NCBI RefSeq assembly: GCF_036924745.1
Contig: NZ_JAZHSD010000001.1
Coordinates: forward strand, 744,001 to 808,000
DNA: 64,000 bases
From: Bradyrhizobium sp. AZCC 1693
GTDB taxonomy: Bacteria; Pseudomonadota; Alphaproteobacteria; Rhizobiales; Xanthobacteraceae
Direction: 5' to 3'
Both the position numbers and the translations under genes were made by a program. Below, one piece after another: positions 51,474 through 59,950 of this stretch. Each line of letters begins with the position of its first letter. The first letter of the stretch is position 1. The notes beneath the pieces are model-generated. The model was not told where the DNA came from. It ran no database searches and worked only from the letters and a program-made list of their open reading frames with translations.

Positions 51474-52829
51474 CTAGCCCGAGCTGAGCCTGACGCCGGC
51501 GCGCAAAAACTTCTGCGGGTCGACGGCATCGCCGTCGATCCGCGTTTCATAATGCAGATGCGGGCCGGTGGAGCGGCCGGTCGAGCCGACCGCGCCAATC
51601 ACCTGTCCGATCTTGATGACGTCGCCGACCTTGACGTGAATTTCCGAGAGATGGCCGTAGCGGGTCGACAACCCGTTGCCGTGGTCGATCTCCACCATGC
51701 GGCCATAGCCGCCCATCCATCCCGAGGACAGCACCTTGCCATTCGCGGTGGCGCGGACGGGATCGCCGGTGGCGGCGCGGAAATCCAGGCCGGTGTGCAT
51801 GGCGGGGCGGCCGAGGAAGGGATCGCTGCGGACACCGAAGCCCGAGGTGAATTCGACCTCGCCGACAACAGGCTTGCGGTAGGGCACCAGCGCCAGCGTC
51901 GCGTTGAGACGCTGCATCTGCGAACGGGTGATGTTGATCCGGTAGAGCTGGCGCTCGAACGCGCCGGCGTCGGCCGAAAGCTTCACCGGCACGAACGGGC
52001 CGCCGATGGCCGAGCGCGGCGTCGCGGCTTCGAGCTGCGCCATGTCGAGGCCAAGATCGGTGAACACGCCGCGCATCCGGCGCAGGCGCGATTCCATGCC
52101 GTCCTCGACCGAGCTCAAGGCCGCCATCTGCCGCCGCTCGACGGAATCGAGCGAGCTCTGCAGGCGAACCAGCACGTTGTCGACGCCCTGAACCTTGGCG
52201 AACTGATTGGGCTGCGGCTTGACGACGACGGGCGCGCGCGATTCCAGCCGCGCTTCGCGATCCGGCGGCGCCACGAAGATCACGGTATCGCTGATCGGAG
52301 AGGGTTTCAGGCTACCGGAAGCCGGCGTCTCCACGGCCGCGCCGCGGGCCGGAGGCCTGATCGAACCGGTGGCCGCGGTATCCGGGATCGAGCCGAGGGC
52401 CGTGGCGCGCGATTCGAGCGCGGTCTGGCGGCGCATGATCTGGTCGAGCTTCTGGTCGAACTGTTCCTGATCGAGCAACTGGCGGCTCGTGGTGCGGTCG
52501 ACCTTGGCGCGCAGCTCCGCGATGCGGTCTTCATAGGCGTATTGCATTTCGGCCTGACGGGCGATCAGCCGGGTCAGGACGTCGTCGCGAAACGCGAAAT
52601 AGGTGGCAGTCGCCGCAGACCACATGCCGAGCAACACGATCGTGCCGACAACGATCCAGAATACGACAGGGCCGAGCCGGACTTGCTTGCCGGCATGAAC
52701 GATGGTGTAGCCGTCACCGTCTATCGCAGCGGCCTTTGCCACATAGGAGGCGGGCCGGCGGGGCGGCGTCCGGCCATGATCGTGGGGATGGTGGTGATCG
52801 GAATAATGGTGACCGGAACGGTACGACAT
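51474..52829 (-). CDS. M23 family metallopeptidase (LytM type)
   Basis: A 451-residue protein. The cytoplasmic N-terminus is His-rich (HHYSDHHHPHDHGR). A membrane helix (VVFWIVVGTIVLLGMWSA) is followed by two coiled-coil stretches (RLIARQAEMQYAYEDRIAEL and SLDSVERRQMAALSSVEDG). The peptidase domain has zinc ligands in PAMHTGLDFRA and HLHYETR. It would cut peptidoglycan crosslinks or activate amidases in the periplasm. The ATG at 52829 has GGGAG upstream, better than the GTG at 52835. Confidence 0.92.
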   Translation of the reverse strand: MSYRSGHHYSDHHHPHDHGRTPPRRPASYVAKAAAIDGDGYTIVHAGKQVRLGPVVFWIVVGTIVLLGMWSAATATYFAFRDDVLTRLIARQAEMQYAYEDRIAELRAKVDRTTSRQLLDQEQFDQKLDQIMRRQTALESRATALGSIPDTAATGSIRPPARGAAVETPASGSLKPSPISDTVIFVAPPDREARLESRAPVVVKPQPNQFAKVQGVDNVLVRLQSSLDSVERRQMAALSSVEDGMESRLRRMRGVFTDLGLDMAQLEAATPRSAIGGPFVPVKLSADAGAFERQLYRINITRSQMQRLNATLALVPYRKPVVGEVEFTSGFGVRSDPFLGRPAMHTGLDFRAATGDPVRATANGKVLSSGWMGGYGRMVEIDHGNGLSTRYGHLSEIHVKVGDVIKIGQVIGAVGSTGRSTGPHLHYETRIDGDAVDPQKFLRAGVRLSSG

Positions 52830-52930
52830 CGGCACTCCCGCGCCGGTCGGAGATGAGTTCCGTACGGCTCAATTTGCGAGGCCGATTTGACCCTTTCATG
52901 GTTAATTTTTGGGAAATGGAACCTCCCAAA

Positions 52931-53692
52931 TCATATGGCGCGAACGGCGGCCAGCACCTCGTCGGCATGGCCGTCGACCCGAACGTTGCGCCAGATTTTG
53001 GCGATCCGCCCATCGGCGCCGATCAGAACCGTCGTTCGAATGATTCCCATGAAGCTCCTGCCGTACATCGATTTTTCGCCCCAGGCGCCATAGGCCTCCA
53101 GCATCTCATGTTGCTCATCCGAGATCAGAGGAACCGAAAGCTGGTGCTTGGTGCGGAAGGATTCCTGAGCTTTTACGGTGTCTGCAGAGATGCCCAGGAC
53201 CGCGGCTCCCTCATCGGCAAACGCATCGTTGAGCCGCGTGAAGTCGATCGCTTCCCGGGTGCAGCCGGGGGTGTCGGCGCGGGGATAGAAGAACAGCACC
53301 AGTTTCTTGCCCGCATAGTCGGCCAGCGACACGCTGCCGCCGCCGTCGCGCGGCAGACTGAAGCCGGGGGCCGTCGCGCCCGCGACCAGTTCGGTTCCCG
53401 CAACCGGTTTGGTCGGAGCCGACAGATTGGATTTTATTAACTGTTTCGATGTCGGCTTGTGCGACGCTTTTGCTGACGTGGTTTTGGCCGTCTTCTCCGG
53501 TTTTGCGACGGTCGCCTTGGTGGCGGTTTTGACTGCCTTGCCGGCTACCTTTGCGGCCGGCTTTTTGGCCGATGTCATCCCGCTGCGGGGGGCGGCTTTG
53601 CTGGGGGTCTTGGCCGCGGTTGGTTTTCGGGCGGGCGTCTTGCGGCTTTTGGGGGCTGGCTTGGAGGATTTCTTGCGCGTTTTCTTGGACAT
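52931..53692 (-). CDS. Bcp-type peroxiredoxin with histone-H1-like N-terminal tail
   Basis: A 253-residue protein. The first 95 residues are almost only Lys, Ala, Pro, Thr and Ser (KKTRKKSSKPAPKSRKTPARKP at the start), like AlgP or histone H1 tails. The rest is a BCP-type thiol peroxidase: APGFSLPRDGG, LVLFFYPRADTPGCTREAIDF with the peroxidatic cysteine, and VLGISADTVKAQESFRTKH. The resolving cysteine five residues later in many BCPs is isoleucine here, so it is probably a 1-Cys or atypical enzyme. The tail would bind DNA or anionic polymers. CGAAAGGAAGGCGT precedes the ATG. Confidence 0.9.
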   Translation of the reverse strand: MSKKTRKKSSKPAPKSRKTPARKPTAAKTPSKAAPRSGMTSAKKPAAKVAGKAVKTATKATVAKPEKTAKTTSAKASHKPTSKQLIKSNLSAPTKPVAGTELVAGATAPGFSLPRDGGGSVSLADYAGKKLVLFFYPRADTPGCTREAIDFTRLNDAFADEGAAVLGISADTVKAQESFRTKHQLSVPLISDEQHEMLEAYGAWGEKSMYGRSFMGIIRTTVLIGADGRIAKIWRNVRVDGHADEVLAAVRAI

Positions 53693-53908
53693 ACGCCTTC
53701 CTTTCGTCGCTTTCCGCGGATCAACCATTAGGGTATTGCGGGTCTCGCCCTTGACCGTCGGATTCGCTCCGGCCGCCGGGCAAGTTTGATGACCCGGGAG
53801 TATGGTTACAACGAATTCGACGCTACCCCCGTCCGCTCGTCGATGGGACCGCCCAATCAATCCTTGGGCCCGACCACGAGTAACAGTATTAATCGAGGAT
53901 TGGCAGCG

Positions 53909-56900
53909 ATGCCGGCACGGGAACGCTCGATAACGATTGAAGAGCGCGCCCCTGACGGCGGTCAACCTCAGCGCCGGCACCGAGAGGCAATGGCTAGGAA
54001 TACTTCGCCCAAGGGGTCGAAACCGCGTGCCGAGGCCCACATCTCTCAGTGGGATGATGCGGGCGGCTGGGATCAAGAGCCGGACGAGGCGGCGCGCCAT
54101 CGGGCCAAGCGGCTGCTCTCCCGCCCCAGTTCCGGTTTTCACCGGCTGGGCGACAAATTTGCAGCGCTGCAGCTCTGGCTGACCGGCGAACGCTGGGTCA
54201 AGCGCCTGGCGATCGTGATCGCCGTGCTGGCGGCAATCTTCAGCGGTTGTTTCGGCGGTCTGTGGTGGCGGCTCGGCGCCGGGCCCATCAATCTCGACGT
54301 GGCAACGCCCTGGCTGGCGGCCGCGATTGAAGACAATATCGGCCATGGCAATACGGTCGAGGTCGGCGGTACGCAGATCGAGCGGGCCGGACGGATTCGA
54401 ATCGCGGTGCGAATCCGCGACATCGTGGTCCGCGACCGTGATCAGGTCATCGTCGCCACCGCGCCGAAGGCCGAGGTGAAACTGTCAGGCACGGCGCTGC
54501 TGATGGGACGGCTGCGTGCCGAAAGCCTCAACCTCGTCGATGCCGAACTCGCGGTGCGAATCACGCCGGACGGCCAGGTGACGGTATCGGCCGGCGACAC
54601 CGCCAAACCGCTGGCGACCGGCGTTGCCTCCAAGCGCGATGCCGGCATGGCGCCGACATTCCCCCGTCCAGCGCCCGCCCAGGGCGCGACGGCGACGGCG
54701 CCCGACACGACACAGAACGGACTGCTGGCTGGCCTCGACTGGCTCGATAGCCTCAGCCTGACCGGCCTCGACGGGCAGAACCTGAACGAGATCGGCCTCA
54801 AGAACGGCAATCTCGTCGTCGACGACCAGCAGCGCGGCAACAAATGGACGTTCGAGAATATCAGCCTCAGCATGCGCCGGCCGAGCGGCGGCGGGGTCGC
54901 GGTCAGCCTTGGCGAGGAGGGCGCGCGTCCATGGTCGCTCAAGGTCGTGGTCGGGCCGCCGCAGAACGGCGTGCGGTCGGTCGATCTTCGCGCCGACAAA
55001 GTGCCGGCCGCCAACATCCTGCTGGCGATGCGGGTCAAGGATCTCACCTACAGCGCCGACCTGCCGCTTTCCGGCGAGCTGAAAGGTGAATTGGGCCGCG
55101 ACGGCCTGCCGACCTATTTCCGCGGCAAGGTCACAGCCGGCGTCGGCAACCTCATTGACACCGATACGCCCGACTATCCGATGCCGATCGATTCGGCAGA
55201 GATGAGCGTCGAATGGGATTCCGGACGGCGTGTGCTGGTCGCGCCCTTCAAGGTCGTTTCCGGCGCGAACCGAATCACGCTGCTCGCCCATCTCGAACCG
55301 CCGAACGGCGCCACCACCGAATGGCAGGCCGGCTTTAGCGGTGGCACGATCCTGCTGGCCGGCACCGACAATGAACCGCCGCTGATCTTCAACCGCATCG
55401 CGATCGGGATGAAGTTCGACACCGACCGGAAGCGCGTGCTGCTCACCCAGGCCGATATCAGCAATGGCGAGATCGGCATCGCCGGCACCGGCAGCATCGA
55501 CTATGCGAACGAGGCGCGTCTCCAGCTTGGTTTCGCGGGCACGCCGATGTCGGCATCCGCGCTGAAACGGATGTGGCCGATCCTGATCGTGCCCGAAGTG
55601 CGCGAATGGGTGATCGAGCGGATCGAGAAGGGTACGCTCCAGCGCATCGAAGTCGGCGTCAATTCGCCGGTGCGCAATCTGTCGCGCAAGGGGCCGCCGA
55701 TTCCGGATGATGGTCTCGCCGTCAACATTGCCGCCTCGGGAGTCACGGCGCGTCCGGTCGACGACATGCCCGCGGTCCGCGATGCGGATTTGAAAGCACG
55801 GGTTACCGGGCGAACCGCAACGGTGACGATCGGGCAAGGAATTGCCGACACGCCCGCCGGTCGCAAGATCAATATTTCCGATTTCACGTTCGAGGTGCCG
55901 GACATGGCGCCGAAGCCGTCGCCATCGCGGGTCAAGTTCAGGGTGGATTGCCCGGTGCCGGCAGCGGCTGAGATTCTGGCTTCCGATCGCATCAGCGATC
56001 TCTCCGGGACGTTGATCGATCCGAACGCCAGCAAGGGAATGGTTGCCGCGAACATCACGCTCGCCATGCCGGTCAAAGGCTCGATGACCAAGGCCGACAC
56101 CACCTACACCGTCATGGCCGATCTGGCCGGGTTTGCTGCCGACAAGCTGGTGATGAACCAGAAACTGGAATCCAATACGCTCAAGGTGCTCGCCAACAAC
56201 GCCGGCTACCAGGTCAAGGGCGACGTCAAGATCAACGGTCAGCCGGCCTCGCTCGACTATCGCAAGCAGAACGAGGGCGACGCCGATATCAGGCTGCAGG
56301 CAACGCTCGATGACGCCAGCCGCGCACGCCTCGGGATCGATCTCGGACCCGCCGTCAGCGGCTCCATTCCGATCAAGGTGATCGGCAAGATCGGCGAGAA
56401 CGACAGCCGCGTCGGCATCGAGGCTGACTTGACCTCGCTGCGCCTCGACAACATCCTGCCGGGCTGGGTCAAGGTGCCCGGCAAGTCGGGCAAGGCGACG
56501 TTCAACGTCGTGAAAAAGGAGCAATCGACGCTGTTCCAGGACATCGTGGTCGAAGGCGGCGGCGTTTCGATCAAGGGATCGCTGGAAGTCGACCAGAACG
56601 GCGATTTGTTGAACGCGAACTTCCCGACCTACGCGCCGTCGGACGGCGACAAGACCTCGCTGAAAGCCGAGCGCGGCGCCGACGGCGTCGTGAAGGTCAT
56701 GATGCGCGGCGACGTGTTCGACGGCCGCGGATTCCTCAAGTCGGCGATCTCGGGCAAGGAAGCCGATCCCAAGAGCAAGTCCAGGAACATTGACCTCGAC
56801 ATCGACGTCAAGCTCGGCGCGGTGGCGGGCTTCAACGGCGAGCCGTTGCGCAGCGTCGATATCAAGTTCTCCCGCCGCAACGGCATCGTGAAAAACTTCA

Positions 56901-57580
56901 CGCTCTCCGGCAAGGTCGGGAAAGATACGCCGGTGATGGCCGATTTGCGCGGCCGCGGACAGGGGCAGGGCCGCGACATCATTGTGCTGCAGACCGGCGA
57001 TGCGGGTGCCTTCTTCCGCTTCACCGACATGTACTCCAAGATCATTGGCGGCCAGCTCGAACTCGCGTTGGAGCCTCCGACCGTCGAACCCAGCGCCAAG
57101 GAAGGCCTGATCAACGTCCGCAACTTCTCCATCAAAGGCGAGGCTTCGCTCGACCGCGTGGCCGCAGGGGGGTCTACCGGCACTCAGAGCGGCGTATCCT
57201 TTTCGGCACTGCGAGCCGAGTTCACCCGGCAGAGCGGACAGCTCACGATCCGCGACGGCGTCGTGAGTGGGCCGATGATCGGTGCGACCATCGAAGGCAG
57301 CATCGATACCGTCGCCAATCAGGTTCGGATGAGCGGCACCTTCATTCCGATGTACGGGCTGAACAACATGTTCGGCAGGATTCCGGTGCTTGGCCTGGTC
57401 CTCGGCAATGGCAACAATGAAGGCCTGTTCGGCGTAACCTATGAAGTGGTCGGCACCCCCGGCCAGCCCGTGCTGCGCGTCAATCCGATCTCGGCCATGT
57501 TTCCGGGCGTGACGCGAAAGATCATGGAATTCAATACCGGCAAGCAAAACACCCCGATCGAACTGCCGCCGAATAACTAG
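53909..57580 (+). CDS. AsmA/YhdP-like large envelope protein (DUF3971 region)
   Basis: A 1223-residue protein. After a polar 100-residue N-terminus, one membrane helix (LAIVIAVLAAIFSGCFGGLWW) is followed by a long beta-rich region. YhdP-type features are KRMWPILIVPEVREWVIERIEKGTLQRIEVG in the middle and FIPMYGLNNMFGRIPVLGLVLG, then NPISAMFPGV at the C-terminus. AsmA-like proteins are thought to move phospholipids or lipids from the inner to the outer membrane through a groove. The start is uncertain: 53786, 53909 or 53990 are possible; 53909 has a well-spaced GAGG. Confidence 0.88.
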   Translation: MPARERSITIEERAPDGGQPQRRHREAMARNTSPKGSKPRAEAHISQWDDAGGWDQEPDEAARHRAKRLLSRPSSGFHRLGDKFAALQLWLTGERWVKRLAIVIAVLAAIFSGCFGGLWWRLGAGPINLDVATPWLAAAIEDNIGHGNTVEVGGTQIERAGRIRIAVRIRDIVVRDRDQVIVATAPKAEVKLSGTALLMGRLRAESLNLVDAELAVRITPDGQVTVSAGDTAKPLATGVASKRDAGMAPTFPRPAPAQGATATAPDTTQNGLLAGLDWLDSLSLTGLDGQNLNEIGLKNGNLVVDDQQRGNKWTFENISLSMRRPSGGGVAVSLGEEGARPWSLKVVVGPPQNGVRSVDLRADKVPAANILLAMRVKDLTYSADLPLSGELKGELGRDGLPTYFRGKVTAGVGNLIDTDTPDYPMPIDSAEMSVEWDSGRRVLVAPFKVVSGANRITLLAHLEPPNGATTEWQAGFSGGTILLAGTDNEPPLIFNRIAIGMKFDTDRKRVLLTQADISNGEIGIAGTGSIDYANEARLQLGFAGTPMSASALKRMWPILIVPEVREWVIERIEKGTLQRIEVGVNSPVRNLSRKGPPIPDDGLAVNIAASGVTARPVDDMPAVRDADLKARVTGRTATVTIGQGIADTPAGRKINISDFTFEVPDMAPKPSPSRVKFRVDCPVPAAAEILASDRISDLSGTLIDPNASKGMVAANITLAMPVKGSMTKADTTYTVMADLAGFAADKLVMNQKLESNTLKVLANNAGYQVKGDVKINGQPASLDYRKQNEGDADIRLQATLDDASRARLGIDLGPAVSGSIPIKVIGKIGENDSRVGIEADLTSLRLDNILPGWVKVPGKSGKATFNVVKKEQSTLFQDIVVEGGGVSIKGSLEVDQNGDLLNANFPTYAPSDGDKTSLKAERGADGVVKVMMRGDVFDGRGFLKSAISGKEADPKSKSRNIDLDIDVKLGAVAGFNGEPLRSVDIKFSRRNGIVKNFTLSGKVGKDTPVMADLRGRGQGQGRDIIVLQTGDAGAFFRFTDMYSKIIGGQLELALEPPTVEPSAKEGLINVRNFSIKGEASLDRVAAGGSTGTQSGVSFSALRAEFTRQSGQLTIRDGVVSGPMIGATIEGSIDTVANQVRMSGTFIPMYGLNNMFGRIPVLGLVLGNGNNEGLFGVTYEVVGTPGQPVLRVNPISAMFPGVTRKIMEFNTGKQNTPIELPPNN

Positions 57581-57604
57581 GCTGGAGGCCGCTTTCGGCC
57601 AAAA

Positions 57605-58027
57605 TCACTGCTCCGGTCTGTTTGCCAGACAAGGATCCAACATGACATGGTTGGCGTCGCGTCGCTGATATCCGCCTTTGACGATGACCCTGTCGCCAAT
57701 CGCCATGCCGTTGGATTGGTAGGTCACGCACATGATTCGGATATCCGGTGCTGAACACAGCACCAGATACCACAACACCTGGTCCGTCTGTACCGCCGTG
57801 AGGCTGCCGACCACGGAGAGATCGATCCGGTAGTTGAGTTCAGGAATGCCGTCGGCCATCCGCCTGACATCACTGCATTCGGCGGGCGTCTGCACAGGCT
57901 GCTCCGCTTCGGAAAATGCCGGCCGGTCGGCGAATACGTCGCCCGACGCCATCGAAGGAGCCAAACCCGGCGCCACAAGGCATAGAAGGATGGTGGCGAC
58001 CGACAATCCGGCCGTTGCTGCCTGCAT
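57605..58027 (-). CDS. exported hypothetical protein
   Basis: A 140-residue product with a signal peptide (GLSVATILLCLVAPGLA). The mature part contains four cysteines and the blocks MADGIPELNYRIDLSVVGSLTAVQTDQVLWYLVLCSAPDIRIMCVTY and GDRVIVKGGYQRRDANHVMLDPC. The end seems to be a small beta-barrel. I recognise no family. It follows the beta-lactamase gene on the same strand after seven bases, so the two may be one transcript. Confidence 0.75.
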   Translation of the reverse strand: MQAATAGLSVATILLCLVAPGLAPSMASGDVFADRPAFSEAEQPVQTPAECSDVRRMADGIPELNYRIDLSVVGSLTAVQTDQVLWYLVLCSAPDIRIMCVTYQSNGMAIGDRVIVKGGYQRRDANHVMLDPCLANRPEQ

Positions 58028-58034
58028 TCCGCAC

Positions 58035-58934
58035 CTAGCCCGATGTCATGGTCGAGACCGCCCGCGCGACCGAAGCCAAAATGGCGTTCTGCTGCGCGGT
58101 AGAAACGGTGGCGCCAGTCAGATAGGCGGCGATCACGATGGGGGTGTTGTTGGGTGGCCAGACCACGGCGACGTGATTGTTCGTGCCTCGATCACCAGCG
58201 CCGGTCTTGTCGCCGACACGCCAGTCTTTCACCAAACCTGCACGCAGCCGCGTATCGCCAGTCTTGTTGGCGATCAGCCATGCCGTCAGTTGCTCGCGTG
58301 ATGCAGCCGACAGCGCCGTAGTCCCGAGGATGAGTGCCTGCAAATTCGAAGCCATCGCATTCGGTGTCGTGGTATCGCGGGGGTCGTCGGGCAAAGCCTC
58401 GTTGAGCGAGGGCTCATCGCGATCCAGCCGCGTGACCTGGTCGCCGAGACTTCGTGCGAAGGCCGTCAGTCCCGGAGGTCCGCCGATGCCGGCGAGCAGC
58501 AGATTGCCGGCCGTGTTGTCGCTCCGCGTTAGCGCCGCATCGCAAATTTCGGCGACCGTCATGCCGTCGCCGCCGACGCGCTTTTCGGTTACGGGTGAGT
58601 TCACGACGAGTGTGGACGCCTCGAAGGTTATGCGCCGCGTCAACTGTTCCTTGCCGGCGTCTACGCGCGCCAAAGTCGCTGCGGCTGCCAGCACTTTGAA
58701 GGTGCTGCACATCGGAAAACGCTCGTCACCCCGATGGGTAGTGTGGCGGGCACCCGTTGCCGTCTCAAGGACACAGACACCCAGCCGGCCGCCGCTCTCG
58801 CTCTCCAGACGCTTGAGGTCATCGATCAATCGTTGATTTGCGGTCGATGCGCGCACCGCTTTAAGTCGGCCGCTCACAGCAGTCGCTATCAGCGCTGTGC
58901 CGAATCCAAGCTGGAACTGTCTTCTGGTGATCAC
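58035..58934 (-). CDS. class A beta-lactamase
   Basis: A 299-residue enzyme with a Tat-like start (TRRQFQLGFG) and export. It has all class A motifs: serine in CSTFK, SDN in TRSDNTAGN, the Glu166-type EPSLN and KTG in VGDKTGAGDRG. Hydrolysis of penicillins and some cephalosporins is expected; spectrum cannot be read from sequence. The residue before the serine is cysteine, as in KPC-type enzymes, but the matching cysteine after KTG is absent. The divergent AmpR-type gene makes inducible control likely. Confidence 0.93.
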   Translation of the reverse strand: MITRRQFQLGFGTALIATAVSGRLKAVRASTANQRLIDDLKRLESESGGRLGVCVLETATGARHTTHRGDERFPMCSTFKVLAAAATLARVDAGKEQLTRRITFEASTLVVNSPVTEKRVGGDGMTVAEICDAALTRSDNTAGNLLLAGIGGPPGLTAFARSLGDQVTRLDRDEPSLNEALPDDPRDTTTPNAMASNLQALILGTTALSAASREQLTAWLIANKTGDTRLRAGLVKDWRVGDKTGAGDRGTNNHVAVVWPPNNTPIVIAAYLTGATVSTAQQNAILASVARAVSTMTSG

Positions 58935-59035
58935 TGGCGAATCCCTCCTTGCTGCGGCGGGAAGGTGCCGACAGGTCGCTGTCTTGACAAACGATCAGTT
59001 CTGCGGGCAGGCATAAGAAAAACTAGGGACAAGCA
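58935..59035. promoter_or_regulatory. bla-ampR divergent control region
   Basis: The 101-bp space between the divergent starts. It contains GTCTTGACAAACGATCAG, with TTGACA at 58984-58989, and a partly symmetrical stretch around it. AmpR-type proteins bind a T-N11-A pattern in this position in other bacteria. Ribosome-binding GGAGGGATTCG on the minus strand and AGGGACAAGC on the plus strand mark the two starts. Confidence 0.65.
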
Positions 59036-59950
59036 ATGCATCGCCGGCCGAAGCTTTCGCACCTTCCGCTCAATGCACTACGGGCCTTCGAAGCGACAGC
59101 GCGCCACCTGAGTTTCACCCGCGCCGGCCTGGAACTTCGGGTCACGCAGGCCGCCGTCAGCCAGCATGTGAAAGGGCTGGAGGACCGGCTTGGCGTGCAG
59201 TTGTTTCGCCGGCTGCCGCGCGGTGTCGCGCTCACCGATGAAGGGCAATTGCTGCTGCCCAGCATTGTCGAGGCTTTCGGCCGGCTCACCGAAACGCTCA
59301 ATCGTTTTGAAGACGGTCACTACCAGGAAGTCATCACGGTGGGCGTGGTCGGCACCTTTGCTTCGGGATGGCTGCTGCCGCGCCTCGATGCTTTCAGGAA
59401 GGCCTATCCGCGGATCGATTTGCGCCTGTTTACCAACAACAATCGTATCGACATCGCGGGCGAAGGCCTCGATTACGCGATCAGGTTTGGCGATGGCCTT
59501 TGGCACGGCACCGAGGCAACCCATTTGATGGGAGCGCCATTTACCCCGTTCTGTGCGCCTTCGCTGGCTCGCAGTCTGAGTAGAACGGCCGATCTCAAGC
59601 GCGAGGTGCTGCTGCGTTCCTACCGGCAAGAGGAATGGCCGCGCTGGTTTACCGCAGCGGGACTGCAGAGCCCGGTCCTCAAGGGAATGGTGTTCGATTC
59701 GTCGATCACGATTGCCAGTGCGGCGGCCCGCGGTTTCGGCGTTGCGTTGTTGCCGGCGGCATTGTTTCAGGACGAGATCCGCCAACGGCGGCTGGTGCGT
59801 CCTTTCAAGATCGAAGTGTCGCTTGGCGATTATTGGATTACGTCGCTGCACTCCCGGCGACCATCACCCGCGATGCTCTCCTTCAAGAGCTGGCTGCTGG
59901 AAACGATCGCGGCAAAAAAAGCGAGTCCCGGCAAGCAGGCCGAGGCTTAG
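59036..59950 (+). CDS. ampR: LysR family regulator, AmpR type
   Basis: A 304-residue regulator. The helix-turn-helix is LPLNALRAFEATARHLSFTRAGLELRVTQAAVSQHVKGLEDRLGVQLF. The effector domain retains AmpR-type blocks: VVGTFASGWLLPRLDAFRKAYPRIDLRLFTNNNRID, GEGLDYAIRFGDGLWHGTEATHL and RSYRQEEWPRWFTAAG. In AmpR this domain senses muropeptides and UDP-MurNAc-pentapeptide, and it activates the divergent beta-lactamase. GGGACAAGC precedes the ATG. GcvA-type regulators are close alternatives, but the divergent bla argues for AmpR. Confidence 0.9.
   Translation: MHRRPKLSHLPLNALRAFEATARHLSFTRAGLELRVTQAAVSQHVKGLEDRLGVQLFRRLPRGVALTDEGQLLLPSIVEAFGRLTETLNRFEDGHYQEVITVGVVGTFASGWLLPRLDAFRKAYPRIDLRLFTNNNRIDIAGEGLDYAIRFGDGLWHGTEATHLMGAPFTPFCAPSLARSLSRTADLKREVLLRSYRQEEWPRWFTAAGLQSPVLKGMVFDSSITIASAAARGFGVALLPAALFQDEIRQRRLVRPFKIEVSLGDYWITSLHSRRPSPAMLSFKSWLLETIAAKKASPGKQAEA

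Noticed and set aside
54485..57547. 1020-codon frame on the minus strand
   Set aside because: Exact shadow of the AsmA/YhdP-like gene; composition is biased to His, Arg and Asp and there is no domain.
58035..58934. KPC-like carbapenemase
   Set aside because: Cysteine precedes the catalytic serine but the second disulfide cysteine after KTG is absent; the cysteine alone is common in environmental class A enzymes.
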